Positions 26,089 to 34,258 of a DNA stretch of 64,000 bases are shown here, piece after piece (positions within the stretch are counted from its first letter, which is position 1; each line of letters starts with the position of its first letter). Below the pieces are notes generated by a model, which was not told where the DNA came from, made no database searches, and saw only the letters and a program-made list of their open reading frames with translations. The DNA is from Chthoniobacteraceae bacterium (GTDB taxonomy: Bacteria; Verrucomicrobiota; Verrucomicrobiia; Chthoniobacterales; Chthoniobacteraceae): positions 1 through 64,000 of the forward strand of contig CANFTB010000014.1 in the NCBI GenBank assembly GCA_947449735.1, written 5' to 3'. A program made the translations under genes and the position numbers.

Positions 26089-26988
26089 ATGTCCCATCCC
26101 AAGTCCGTCAAGGTCGGCCTGGTTCAAACGCGCTGCGGCGCGGACGTTCAGGCGAACATCCAGAAGGCCGTCGAGCGCACCCGCGAAGCCGCGGCCCAAG
26201 GAGCTCAGATCATCTGCCTCCAAGAGCTGTTCGCATCCGTGTATTTCTGCCAGGTCGAAGACCACAAGTACTTCGCGCTCGCGGAGGAAATCCCCGGGCC
26301 GAGCACCGAGCTTTTTTGCAAACTCGCCGGCGAACTGGGCGTCGTGCTCATCGTTTCCCTTTTCGAAAAACGGGCCGCGGGCCTCTACCACAACACCGCC
26401 GTGGTCATCGACGCCGACGGCCGTTTTCTGGGCAAGTACCGGAAGATGCACATTCCGGACGACCCGCTTTTTTACGAGAAGTTCTACTTCACCCCGGGCG
26501 ACCTGGGTTTCCGCGCCTGGGACACGCGCTTCGGGCGCATCGGCGTCTGCGTCTGCTGGGACCAGTGGTACCCCGAGGCGGCCCGCTTGACGGCCCTGCA
26601 CGGCGCGCAGATTTTGTTCTACCCGACGGCCATTGGCTGGCATCCCTCCGAGAAGGCGCGCTACGGCGAACGCCAGCACAGCTCCTGGGAAACCGTCCAG
26701 CGCGGGCACGCGATCGCCAACGGCTGCTATGTCGTCGCTCCGAACCGTGTCGGCCACGAGGCGCCCGACGGCGGGGACGGCCTGGAGTTCTGGGGGCAAA
26801 GCTTCGTCGCCGACCCGGCCGGGCAAATCCTCCGGCGCGCCTCCGCGAGCGAGGAGGAGATCATCGTGGAGGAGCTGGATCTGGATTCCGTGGACACCCA
26901 GCGCACGCACTGGCCTTTCCTGCGCGACCGCCGTATCGACGCTTATCAGGGGATTGAAAAACGCTATCTGGGAGACCGCCATGTTTGA
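26089..26988 (+). CDS. aguB: N-carbamoylputrescine amidase
   Basis: A 299-residue nitrilase-superfamily enzyme with catalytic triad E46 (IICLQELFAS), K119 (GKYRKMHIPDD) and C156 (VCVCWDQWYPEAAR). It turns N-carbamoylputrescine into putrescine, CO2 and ammonia. Family length and the ERQHSSWETVQRGHAIANG segment fit AguB. Its last 8 bp overlap the start of aguA, so the two are translationally coupled and supply both steps from agmatine to putrescine. Confidence 0.95.
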   Translation: MSHPKSVKVGLVQTRCGADVQANIQKAVERTREAAAQGAQIICLQELFASVYFCQVEDHKYFALAEEIPGPSTELFCKLAGELGVVLIVSLFEKRAAGLYHNTAVVIDADGRFLGKYRKMHIPDDPLFYEKFYFTPGDLGFRAWDTRFGRIGVCVCWDQWYPEAARLTALHGAQILFYPTAIGWHPSEKARYGERQHSSWETVQRGHAIANGCYVVAPNRVGHEAPDGGDGLEFWGQSFVADPAGQILRRASASEEEIIVEELDLDSVDTQRTHWPFLRDRRIDAYQGIEKRYLGDRHV

Positions 26989-28042
26989 AAAACGCGGCGC
27001 TGACGCGCCCACGCCCGCGTCCCTCGGTTACCGCATGCCAGCGGAATGGGAGGCCCACGACGCCACCTGGCTTTCCTGGCCCCGCCCCGAAGGCATTTCC
27101 TTTCCGGACGCCTATGAAAAGGTGATGCCCGCCTTCGCCCGGATGGTCGACGCCCTGGCCGATTCCGAGCCGGTTTGCATCAACGTCTGGGACGCCGCCC
27201 ACGAGGCCGACGTGCGCCGGCATCTTTCCAAAAACGGCGCCCGAGACGGACATGTGCGGTTTTACCGCCACCCCTCCTACGAGCCCTGGTGCCGGGACCA
27301 CGGTCCGATTTTCCTCAAGCACAAGGACACCGGAGACAGGGTCATCGTCGACTGGGATTACAACGCCTGGGGCGGGAAGTATCCGCCGCACGATCTTGAT
27401 GACGCGGTTCCCACCCACATCGCCGAACTCCTGGGGCTGCCCGTGTACGCGCCGGGCATGATCCTCGAGGGCGGTTCCATCGAAGTGAACGGTTCCGGGA
27501 CGCTCCTGACGACGCGCAGCTGCCTGTTGAACCCGAACCGAAACCCGCACCTTTCCCAGAGCCAGATTGAGGAGCGGTTGCGCGACTACATCGGCGTGCG
27601 GCACATCCTGTGGCTCGGGGACGGGATTGAAGGGGATGACACGGACGGCCACATCGACGACCTGACGCGGTTTGTGGACCGCTCCACGGTGGTTACGGTT
27701 GTGGAGCCGGACGCCGCGGATCCCAATCACGAGCCGCTTCTGGAAAACTCCCGCGCCCTAGCGGGGATGTTGCTCGAGGACGGCGCGCCCTTGAAGGTGC
27801 GCGAGCTGCCGATGCCGGCGCGGATCGACCGCGAGGGCCTGCGCCTGCCCGCCAGCTACGCCAACTTTTACATCGCGAACAAGGCCGTGCTTCTGCCTGT
27901 GTTCGAGGATGCGCGCGATGCGGAGGCTGTCGCGGTGTTGAAGGAGGTTTTTCCGGGCCGCAAAATCGTCCCAATCGACTGCCGCGAGCTCATCTGGGGT
28001 CTCGGGGCCTTTCATTGCCTCACGCAGCAGCAGCCTTCCTAG
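26981..28042 (+). CDS. aguA: agmatine deiminase
   Basis: The 353-residue enzyme converts agmatine to N-carbamoylputrescine. Motifs: MPAEWEAHDATWLSWP at the N-terminus, EPWCRDHGPIFL, ILEGGSIEVNG, GDDTDGHIDDLTRF and the catalytic Cys346 in GLGAFHCLTQQQP. Start ATG 26981 overlaps the end of aguB by 8 bp; upstream sequence in this frame is a shadow of aguB. No arginine decarboxylase gene was seen in the window to make agmatine. Confidence 0.96.
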   Translation: MFEKRGADAPTPASLGYRMPAEWEAHDATWLSWPRPEGISFPDAYEKVMPAFARMVDALADSEPVCINVWDAAHEADVRRHLSKNGARDGHVRFYRHPSYEPWCRDHGPIFLKHKDTGDRVIVDWDYNAWGGKYPPHDLDDAVPTHIAELLGLPVYAPGMILEGGSIEVNGSGTLLTTRSCLLNPNRNPHLSQSQIEERLRDYIGVRHILWLGDGIEGDDTDGHIDDLTRFVDRSTVVTVVEPDAADPNHEPLLENSRALAGMLLEDGAPLKVRELPMPARIDREGLRLPASYANFYIANKAVLLPVFEDARDAEAVAVLKEVFPGRKIVPIDCRELIWGLGAFHCLTQQQPS

Positions 28043-28137
28043 CGGTCCGAGGCATGTAAAGTTTCCGCGTCCGAGGATGCCCAAGCCGTTCTGGATGCTC
28101 GACATGGGCTCGCGGTAATTTTATAGCTTCAGGCGTT

Positions 28138-28686
28138 ATGAACCGCCGCTTTTTCCTCTTAACCCTACCTCTCCTGATGACCAGTTTGCACGCAGCCCCG
28201 GCCCCCGATTTGCTTGGAATCTCCGTGAAGGACATTTCCGGGAAGGATACCTCCCTCGGCGCCCTCGCCGGGAAGGCCGTGCTGGTCGTAAACGTTGCCA
28301 GCAAGTGCGGCTACACCAGGCAGTACGCCGGACTCGAGTCGCTTTACAAGGCTTACAAGGACAAGGGCCTCGTCGTCGTGGGCTTTCCCTCCAATGATTT
28401 CGGCGGCCAGGAACCCGGTTCCGAAGCGGAGATTCTTCAATTCTGCACCTCGAAGTACCAGGTTACCTTCCCGATGTTCAGCAAGGTCACGGTGAAAGGG
28501 GACGGGTCGCATCCGCTTTTCGCAGCGCTTACCGGAGAAACCTCGGGATCGCCCGGGCCGGTGAAGTGGAACTTCAACAAGTTCCTTATCGGCAATGACG
28601 GGAAGCTGGTTCAGCGCTTCGACTCGAAGGTCGAGCCCGAGTCCGAAGAACTCAAGGCCGCCGTGGAAAAGGCCCTCGCAAAGTAG
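28138..28686 (+). CDS. exported glutathione peroxidase (Cys type)
   Basis: A 182-residue protein with signal peptide (RRFFLLTLPLLMTSLHAAP). Peroxidatic Cys57 is in VNVASKCGYTRQY; the other catalytic residues lie in FGGQEPGSE and VKWNFNKFLIG. The usual FPCNQF is FPSNDF here, and the likely resolving cysteine is in EILQFCTSKYQVTFPMF. It reduces hydroperoxides outside the cytoplasm, more likely with thioredoxin-like donors than glutathione. Confidence 0.93.
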   Translation: MNRRFFLLTLPLLMTSLHAAPAPDLLGISVKDISGKDTSLGALAGKAVLVVNVASKCGYTRQYAGLESLYKAYKDKGLVVVGFPSNDFGGQEPGSEAEILQFCTSKYQVTFPMFSKVTVKGDGSHPLFAALTGETSGSPGPVKWNFNKFLIGNDGKLVQRFDSKVEPESEELKAAVEKALAK

Positions 28687-28701
28687 GCGCCTGAAGCGGA
28701 A

Positions 28702-28835
28702 TTTCACGCGGCGCGGAGCGAGGAGAAAGGAATGGAAATGGGCTTGGAGAAATCTCTGTCCTTCCGTTTTTTTGAACTCTTCTCTGCGATCTCCGCGGCT
28801 CCGCGTGAAAATATTCTCCTCCGCCTCTGCGCGAA
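28702..28835. repeat. REPIN-like inverted repeat, copy A
   Basis: Left arm TTCACGCGGCGCGGAGCGAG (28702-28721) and right arm ending CTCCGCGGCTCCGCGTGAA (28791-28809) are inverted relative to each other, with a further CTCC-rich piece to 28835. It fills the gap between the convergent gpx and FAH genes. Similar pairs occur at 41261 and 55113. Confidence 0.75.
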
Positions 28836-28841
28836 CGTACT

Positions 28842-29537
28842 TTAGCCGATAGTGAGGGTGATTTCGGGGAGGCCGCCGACTCCGGCGCAGAGAGTGTCAC
28901 CCTTGTGCAGCGGTCCCACGCCCTCAGGAGTTCCCGTGAAAATGAGGTCGCCGGGCTGGAGTTCCCACGCAAGCGAGAGGTGAGAGATGATTTCAGGAAT
29001 GCTCCAGATCAGTTTGGAGAGGTTGCTGCGCTGCCGTTCTACTCCGTTTACACGGAGATGTATTTCAGCAGAATCGATGTCGCCCGTGAGCTCGCGCGAG
29101 GTCACCTCGCCGGTGGGGGCGGATTGTTCAAAGCCCTTGGCGATGCACCAGGGACGGCCCTGTTTCTTGAGCTCTGACTGGAGATCGCGCCGGGTCAGGT
29201 CCAGTCCCACGGCGTAGCCGTACACCAAGTCCGCCGCCCGGTCCGCCGGGACATTGCTTCCCCCTTTACCGAGAGCGACAACGAGTTCTACCTCGTACTG
29301 GAGGTCCCTTGTGAGAGTCGGATAGGGAACCGTGGTTGAACCGTCTGCCGCGACTTCAAGGACGGTGTCCGCCGGTTTCAAGAAAAAGAAGGGCGCCTCC
29401 CGGCCGGTGCATCCCATCTCTTTCGCGTGCTCTGCGTAGTTGCGCCCCACGCAGTAGACGCGGTGGATGGGAAAGCGCGCGGTGCTTCCAGTAACGGGAA
29501 GCGACACTTGCCGGGGGGCGGGTACGACGAAGGACAC
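28842..29537 (-). CDS. fumarylacetoacetate hydrolase (FAH) family protein
   Basis: 231 residues from GTG 29537, the length of small FAH enzymes such as fumarylpyruvate hydrolase. Signatures: VYCVGRNYAEHAKEMG, EAPFFFLKPADTV, metal ligands in LQYEVELVVALG (E82, E84) and GYAVGLDLTRRDLQ (D113), IWSIPEIISHLS and GDLIFTGTPEGVGPL. No ATG exists in the family-like part; GTG 29537 lies 10 nt after the stop of the upstream gene. Hydrolysis of a beta-diketone acid is likely; substrate unknown. Confidence 0.85.
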   Translation of the reverse strand: MSFVVPAPRQVSLPVTGSTARFPIHRVYCVGRNYAEHAKEMGCTGREAPFFFLKPADTVLEVAADGSTTVPYPTLTRDLQYEVELVVALGKGGSNVPADRAADLVYGYAVGLDLTRRDLQSELKKQGRPWCIAKGFEQSAPTGEVTSRELTGDIDSAEIHLRVNGVERQRSNLSKLIWSIPEIISHLSLAWELQPGDLIFTGTPEGVGPLHKGDTLCAGVGGLPEITLTIG

Positions 29538-29547
29538 CGGCTGTGGG

Positions 29548-30777
29548 TCAGGGTTGCGGGCGGGCGTCGATCGCTGCGCTCTTTTCACCGACGCGGTAAA
29601 GGAACTTGTCGCTGCGCAGATATAGGGCTTTGTGTCCGATCGATGGGGTTCCGATGAATGTGTCCTGAAAGTCGATGCTGGCTGCGACCGCTCCCTCCGG
29701 AGCCGCGGCATCGACCGATTGGAGGAGTCCTTTTTCGTTGATCAGGTACAAGAAGTTGCCCGAGGCGACGGGGGTGGAGCTGTAGGGTCCGGTGGTGCGT
29801 AGTTGCCAGACCTTGGAGCCGTCGCCGGCCGCGGAGCACTTGAGGATGCCGGCGCTGTTAAGTGTGTAGATGCGGCCGTTGTTCAGGACGGGGCTCGCCG
29901 TGGCGTTCAAGAGCTGGCTGTTCTGCCAGAGTACCTCGGGCTCGCCTCCGTTTGAGGGGAGTTTCACCGCAGTGGTTCCCTTGCTCGGAACAAACAGGAT
30001 CGATCCATCCATGGCGGCCGAGGAAACCGTCGAGCCGCCGCCGGTGAAGGCCCAGCGTTCCTTGCCGGTTACCGAGTCAACGACGGAGACGCCGTTGCCT
30101 GACATCAAGGCGACGCTTGTGGCGTCCTTGGTCTGGGAAACAATGACCGGCGTCGACCAGTTTGAGGCTTTCGGGCGTGTAATTTTCCAGCGGTTTGAAC
30201 CGTCCTTGGTGTTGATGCCGATCGCGAAGGATTCGCTGTCGTTTTCGACGGGGAACACAAGCGTGTCGCCTGCGAGGATCGGGGAGGAAGCCATGCCCAG
30301 GCTGTTGCTGGCGTTCGGGTAGTCTCGGGTGAGTCCGCGCATCCAAACGAGGTTGCCCTCGAGGTCGAGGCAGAGGACGTCGTTGGAGGAGAACGCCGCG
30401 AAGAGGTGTTTTCCGTCGCTGCAGGGTGTGGAGGTTGCGACGCAGATTTTGGGGTGCGTCATGGTCCGTCCCGTCGCCCAGAACTGGCGTTCCCAAATCT
30501 TTGAGCCGTCGGAGGCGCGCAGGCAGAGGACGTGGAGGCGGTCCTGTTCGGGGCCGCTGGAGGCTGTGACGAACAGTTTGTCTCCGATGACCAGCGGGCT
30601 GGAAATGCCGCGGCCCGGCAGCGGAGACTTCCACGCGAGATGGCTGTCCGTGAGGGCGCCTGGGAGCTGGGCGTCGTTGGCGCTGGAACTGCCGTTTGGG
30701 CCGCGGAATTGCAGCCAGTCTGCGGCGGAAGCGTTGGAAAGGGGCAGCAGGAGAGAGAAAAGGGCGATCGCCTTCAT
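29548..30777 (-). CDS. exported PQQ-like beta-propeller protein
   Basis: A 409-residue secreted protein (signal peptide KAIALFSLLLPLSNASA) that starts DWLQFRGPNGSS, the usual opening of PQQ-repeat proteins of the PVC group. Repeated blade motifs include DGSKIWERQF, GNLVWMRGLTRD, DGSNRWKITRP, GKERWAFTGG and DGSKVWQLRT. No catalytic residues of quinoprotein dehydrogenases were seen, so it may be a binding scaffold. I used ATG 30777 for the signal peptide. Same strand as the gene at 30797. Confidence 0.88.
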   Translation of the reverse strand: MKAIALFSLLLPLSNASAADWLQFRGPNGSSSANDAQLPGALTDSHLAWKSPLPGRGISSPLVIGDKLFVTASSGPEQDRLHVLCLRASDGSKIWERQFWATGRTMTHPKICVATSTPCSDGKHLFAAFSSNDVLCLDLEGNLVWMRGLTRDYPNASNSLGMASSPILAGDTLVFPVENDSESFAIGINTKDGSNRWKITRPKASNWSTPVIVSQTKDATSVALMSGNGVSVVDSVTGKERWAFTGGGSTVSSAAMDGSILFVPSKGTTAVKLPSNGGEPEVLWQNSQLLNATASPVLNNGRIYTLNSAGILKCSAAGDGSKVWQLRTTGPYSSTPVASGNFLYLINEKGLLQSVDAAAPEGAVAASIDFQDTFIGTPSIGHKALYLRSDKFLYRVGEKSAAIDARPQP

Positions 30778-30796
30778 AGGGTGGAGGGGAGGCATG

Positions 30797-31966
30797 TTAC
30801 TTCTTGGCGGGTGCGGCCTTGGGTGAAGCCTTCGGGGCGGACTTGGGCGTGGGCGGCCTGTCTGTGGCGAGAATCGCGGTGCCTGTGGCGTCGCAAACGC
30901 GGAGTTGGAACTCCCATTCGCGCGTCCAGTCTTTGACGTCTGCGTTCTGGCAGACTTTGACGAGCAGCGTGTTCTTGCCCTTTTTCAGCACGACTGGAAG
31001 GCGGTACTGGTCGATGCGCGCGCCGCGGTGGTATTCATCGCGGCCGAACAGGAACTGGCCGTTGAACCAGATCTTCCAGCCGTTTTTACAACCGAGGCGC
31101 AGCTCCGCAGGCCCCTCGACCGGGCTGTTGTAAATGGTGGTGGCGTATGCGGTGACTTCCTTCGTTTCGCCCAGCACGGGGTTCAGATCGACCTTTCCGT
31201 AGTCGTCCGAGCTGAGCGCCTCGGTCCAGCGGACCTTGGCGGCCTTGCCGTCGTACTCGGCATTTGGAGCAATCTCTTTTTCAGGGGGATACACGGCATC
31301 GAATCCGGCGAGGTTCGTATTGTCAAAAGGGCCGATGACCTTCCAGTGCGTGAGGAACCCGAAGTGTTTTGGGAGGTCGACCGTTTCGCCGAGCGCCCGC
31401 AGTTCGGTGGCGATTTTGTCGATCTGAGTTTGGTGCCTCGCTGCGGCTAGGGCGGTTTTGTAGGCGGCGAGCGAGGCGTCCTTTTCCTTGCTCTCCTTGA
31501 GCGCGTCCGCCTTTTTCACTAGAAGTTCAACGGCATCGAAGCGGAGTTCGACACTGGGATCGTTCGCAAAGCCGGGAAGTAGTCCAGCGGCGTCCCCTGG
31601 GGCGACGCGGGTGAGGATTTCGTACGCGAGCCGGCGCGCTCTGGGATGATTGCGCGTATCGAGGAGGAAGCTGCGGATGTCCGCGACGGGCAGGCTTTCC
31701 TTGGCTGCGAGAGTCCTGTCGATGATGGTGTCGATGGCCGAGCGGAGGTAGTTCGCGGCCAGATCGTTTGACTGGTTCAGCGCAGCCAGGATCTGGGGCA
31801 ACTGCGCGGCGGGTGACTTGGCCAGCGCCGCCGTGGCGGTTGCGGCTGAGGCGTTGTTGGCCGCCTCGGGGCCGACTTTTAAGATAGTCGAGATTTCGGC
31901 ATCTTGGGCGTGGCAAATCGCAGCGACGAACAGGAGCCCTGCAAGGAGTGGTGAGCGGTGGGACAT
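30797..31966 (-). CDS. exported protein of unknown function with HEAT-like helical and jelly-roll-like parts
   Basis: 389 residues with signal peptide (PLLAGLLFVAAICHAQDA). Residues 25-190 are helical and HEAT-like (ARRLAYEILTRV, VELRFDAVELLVKKAD); residues 205-365 look like the beta domain that PVC proteins use around cytochrome-type sets (WKVIGPFDNTNLAGFD, CKNGWKIWFNGQFLF, KKGKNTLLVKVCQN). The tail is a Pro/Lys/Ala repeat (PKSAPKASPKAAPAKK). It precedes the PQQ-propeller gene with a 19-bp gap, so the two probably work together outside the cell. Confidence 0.75.
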   Translation of the reverse strand: MSHRSPLLAGLLFVAAICHAQDAEISTILKVGPEAANNASAATATAALAKSPAAQLPQILAALNQSNDLAANYLRSAIDTIIDRTLAAKESLPVADIRSFLLDTRNHPRARRLAYEILTRVAPGDAAGLLPGFANDPSVELRFDAVELLVKKADALKESKEKDASLAAYKTALAAARHQTQIDKIATELRALGETVDLPKHFGFLTHWKVIGPFDNTNLAGFDAVYPPEKEIAPNAEYDGKAAKVRWTEALSSDDYGKVDLNPVLGETKEVTAYATTIYNSPVEGPAELRLGCKNGWKIWFNGQFLFGRDEYHRGARIDQYRLPVVLKKGKNTLLVKVCQNADVKDWTREWEFQLRVCDATGTAILATDRPPTPKSAPKASPKAAPAKK

Positions 31967-32073
31967 GGGGCGGAGAGGGTGCTAAAGGTGAGCACTTTCT
32001 ACAAAGCGAGTCGAGCACCGGAATCTTAGGAGGCGAGGCCTTTTACTCATCCATGACCTCAAATGGAATGGGA

Positions 32074-32667
32074 TCACGCCCAAACCATGGCAATGCATGC
32101 GGCCGTGAGAATGCCCATGGTCAGGTTGAATCTTCTCCACGCATCGGGAGTCTGAAGAAAGCGCCGCACCGAGGCGCCGAAAAGCAGCCAGAACGCGCCC
32201 GTGAGAATGCCTGAGAGCCAAAAGACGGCGAGGATGGACATGGCGGACGGCCAATACAGGGGGCTTGGTTGCGTGAATCCGCCCACAGCCGAAAGAGCCA
32301 TGAACCATCCTTTTGGGTTGAGCAGCTGGGCGAGGGCCGCCTGGTGCCAGCGCGGCATTTCCGAAACGCTTCTTTCGCCCGGTACCCCGGCGCGGGAGAG
32401 TTTGAGGGCGAGCCACAGCAGGTAGAGGCTGCCCGCGGCCTTTAGCGTGGACGCCAGCGCCGGGCGGCTCGTGATGAGCACCCCGAGCCCGAGTGCGGTT
32501 GCAAGGATGATCAGGTTGAGACCGGTGACGACTGAGACTAGGAGCGGCAGACTTTTGCGGACGCCGAGGTTGGCTCCAGCGGCGGTGAGCAGCATGTTGT
32601 TCGGGCCGGGCGTGCCGCAGGTGATTAGCGCAAATCCAATGAGGGGGCCTAGACATGCCGGCGTCAT
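32074..32667 (-). CDS. LysE/RhtB-family amino-acid exporter
   Basis: A 197-residue membrane protein with six hydrophobic segments and the family opening TCGTPGPNNMLLTAAGANLG, followed by LYLLWLALKL and LLNPKGWFMALSAVGGF. Exporters of this family move amino acids or analogues out of the cell. It diverges from the PLP decarboxylase gene across 113 bp. Cargo is unknown. Confidence 0.92.
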   Translation of the reverse strand: MTPACLGPLIGFALITCGTPGPNNMLLTAAGANLGVRKSLPLLVSVVTGLNLIILATALGLGVLITSRPALASTLKAAGSLYLLWLALKLSRAGVPGERSVSEMPRWHQAALAQLLNPKGWFMALSAVGGFTQPSPLYWPSAMSILAVFWLSGILTGAFWLLFGASVRRFLQTPDAWRRFNLTMGILTAACIAMVWA

Positions 32668-32780
32668 TCGACTGTGTTAGTCGGACGCAACGGACTGTGC
32701 AAAGGACCGTTTTAGCGAGTGTACCCCGGCCCTCGCTGCTTGGGGGTGCAAAAGACGGCTGAACCCCTTATAAACCTCCG

Positions 32781-34208
32781 ATGTCGAACCCACTTGATGC
32801 CGCATTTGATCCGGAAGCCTTCCGGGCGCTGGGCCACACGGTTGTGGACTTGCTGGCGGACCGTCTTGGACAGGATCTTGTGGGCAAGGGGCTGGTGCGC
32901 ATGGACGCGGCTCCCGAGGAGGAGTACGCGCACTGGCGGAAGATCATGGATTCCGGTTCCGGCGGTGCGGGGGCGTTTTTGGAGGAGTTTGTGGAGCGGG
33001 CGATCCGGTTGCATCACCCGAGGTACATGGGGCACCAGGTCTGCGGGCCCGCGCCCCTCGCGGCGCTTGCCGGTTTTGTGGGCGAATGGCTGAACAACGG
33101 AATGGCGGTTTACGAGATGGGCCCGGGCGCCACGGCGCTGGAGCGCTGGGTGATAGAGCGGACAGCGGCGTTATTCGGGTTCGAGGCGGGCGGTGGCTTT
33201 CTCACCTCGGGCGGGACGCTGGCGATGCTGACAGCGTTGCTCGGGGCGCGTGCGCGGAAGCTTGGAGCCGGGGTGTTGGAGTACGGCAGCGAGCCCAAGT
33301 GGGCGTTGCTCGGGTCGGAGCAGGCGCATTACTGCGCAGGCCGAGCGGCCCATGTGATGGGCTGGGGCAGGGCGGGTTTTGTGGGCGTGCCGGTGGACGA
33401 GAAGTTCCGGATGCGGGTGGACCTGCTGGAGCGCGTTTACAACGAGACGCTCGCTTCCGGGCGGACGCCGGTCGCGGTCGTGGGGAGCGCCTGCACGACA
33501 TCAACGGGGGCCTACGACGACTTGCGGGCGGTTGCAGACTTTTGCGAACGAAAAGACCTCTGGTTCCACGTGGACGGCGCCCACGGAGGGGCGGCTGCCT
33601 TTTGTCCGGAGCTGCGCGGCCGGCTGGCCGGGATCGAACGCGCGGATTCCGTGATCCTGGATTTTCACAAGCTCCTGCTGACACCCGCTCTGGCGACCGC
33701 CGTGATTTTCAGGGATGCCGGGGCGTCTTGGGCGGCTTTTCAGCAGAAGGCGGAGTATCTTTGGGACGCCTCGGTCCAGGAAGAGTGGTTCAACGTGGGT
33801 CGTCGCACCTTCGAGTGCACCAAGCTGAGCATGAGCTTGAAGATCGCCGCGCTCTGGAAGGTCTATGGAGTGGAGGTTTTTGCGGAGAACGTGAGGCGGG
33901 TTCACGCGAATGCGGAGCGGTTTGCTCGCTTGGTGAGCGGGGACTCCCGGTTCGAGCTGGCCGCGTGGCCGGAGTCGAACATCGTGTGCTTCCGTCTCAA
34001 GACCGTGAAGGAGGATGAGGAGGCGCAGGACGCGCTGCAGCGGGACATCCGCGCCCGGTGCAGCGGTTCGGGCGAGTTCTACATCGTCCAGACGGTTTTG
34101 AACGGCCGGACCTGGTTGCGGACTGCACTGATGAACCCATTTACATCAGAGAGCGACCTAGCCGATTTGCTCGAAAGGATCGCGGAGTTGGGCTGCAGCC
34201 CCAACTGA
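32781..34208 (+). CDS. PLP-dependent group II amino-acid decarboxylase
   Basis: The 475-residue enzyme has the type II decarboxylase signatures: HPRYMGHQVCGP, TSGGTLAMLTALL, FHVDGAHGGAAAF and the Schiff-base lysine K297 in SVILDFHKLLLTP, then TFECTKLSMSLKIAALWKV. Relatives decarboxylate glutamate, aspartate, 2,4-diaminobutyrate or aromatic amino acids, and sequence reading cannot separate these. It diverges from a LysE exporter. Confidence 0.9.
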   Translation: MSNPLDAAFDPEAFRALGHTVVDLLADRLGQDLVGKGLVRMDAAPEEEYAHWRKIMDSGSGGAGAFLEEFVERAIRLHHPRYMGHQVCGPAPLAALAGFVGEWLNNGMAVYEMGPGATALERWVIERTAALFGFEAGGGFLTSGGTLAMLTALLGARARKLGAGVLEYGSEPKWALLGSEQAHYCAGRAAHVMGWGRAGFVGVPVDEKFRMRVDLLERVYNETLASGRTPVAVVGSACTTSTGAYDDLRAVADFCERKDLWFHVDGAHGGAAAFCPELRGRLAGIERADSVILDFHKLLLTPALATAVIFRDAGASWAAFQQKAEYLWDASVQEEWFNVGRRTFECTKLSMSLKIAALWKVYGVEVFAENVRRVHANAERFARLVSGDSRFELAAWPESNIVCFRLKTVKEDEEAQDALQRDIRARCSGSGEFYIVQTVLNGRTWLRTALMNPFTSESDLADLLERIAELGCSPN

Positions 34209-34258
34209 CGTCAGCCTCCTACGTGCTTAAACGGGGGCAGGGGAGGGGGGGCTGAGAA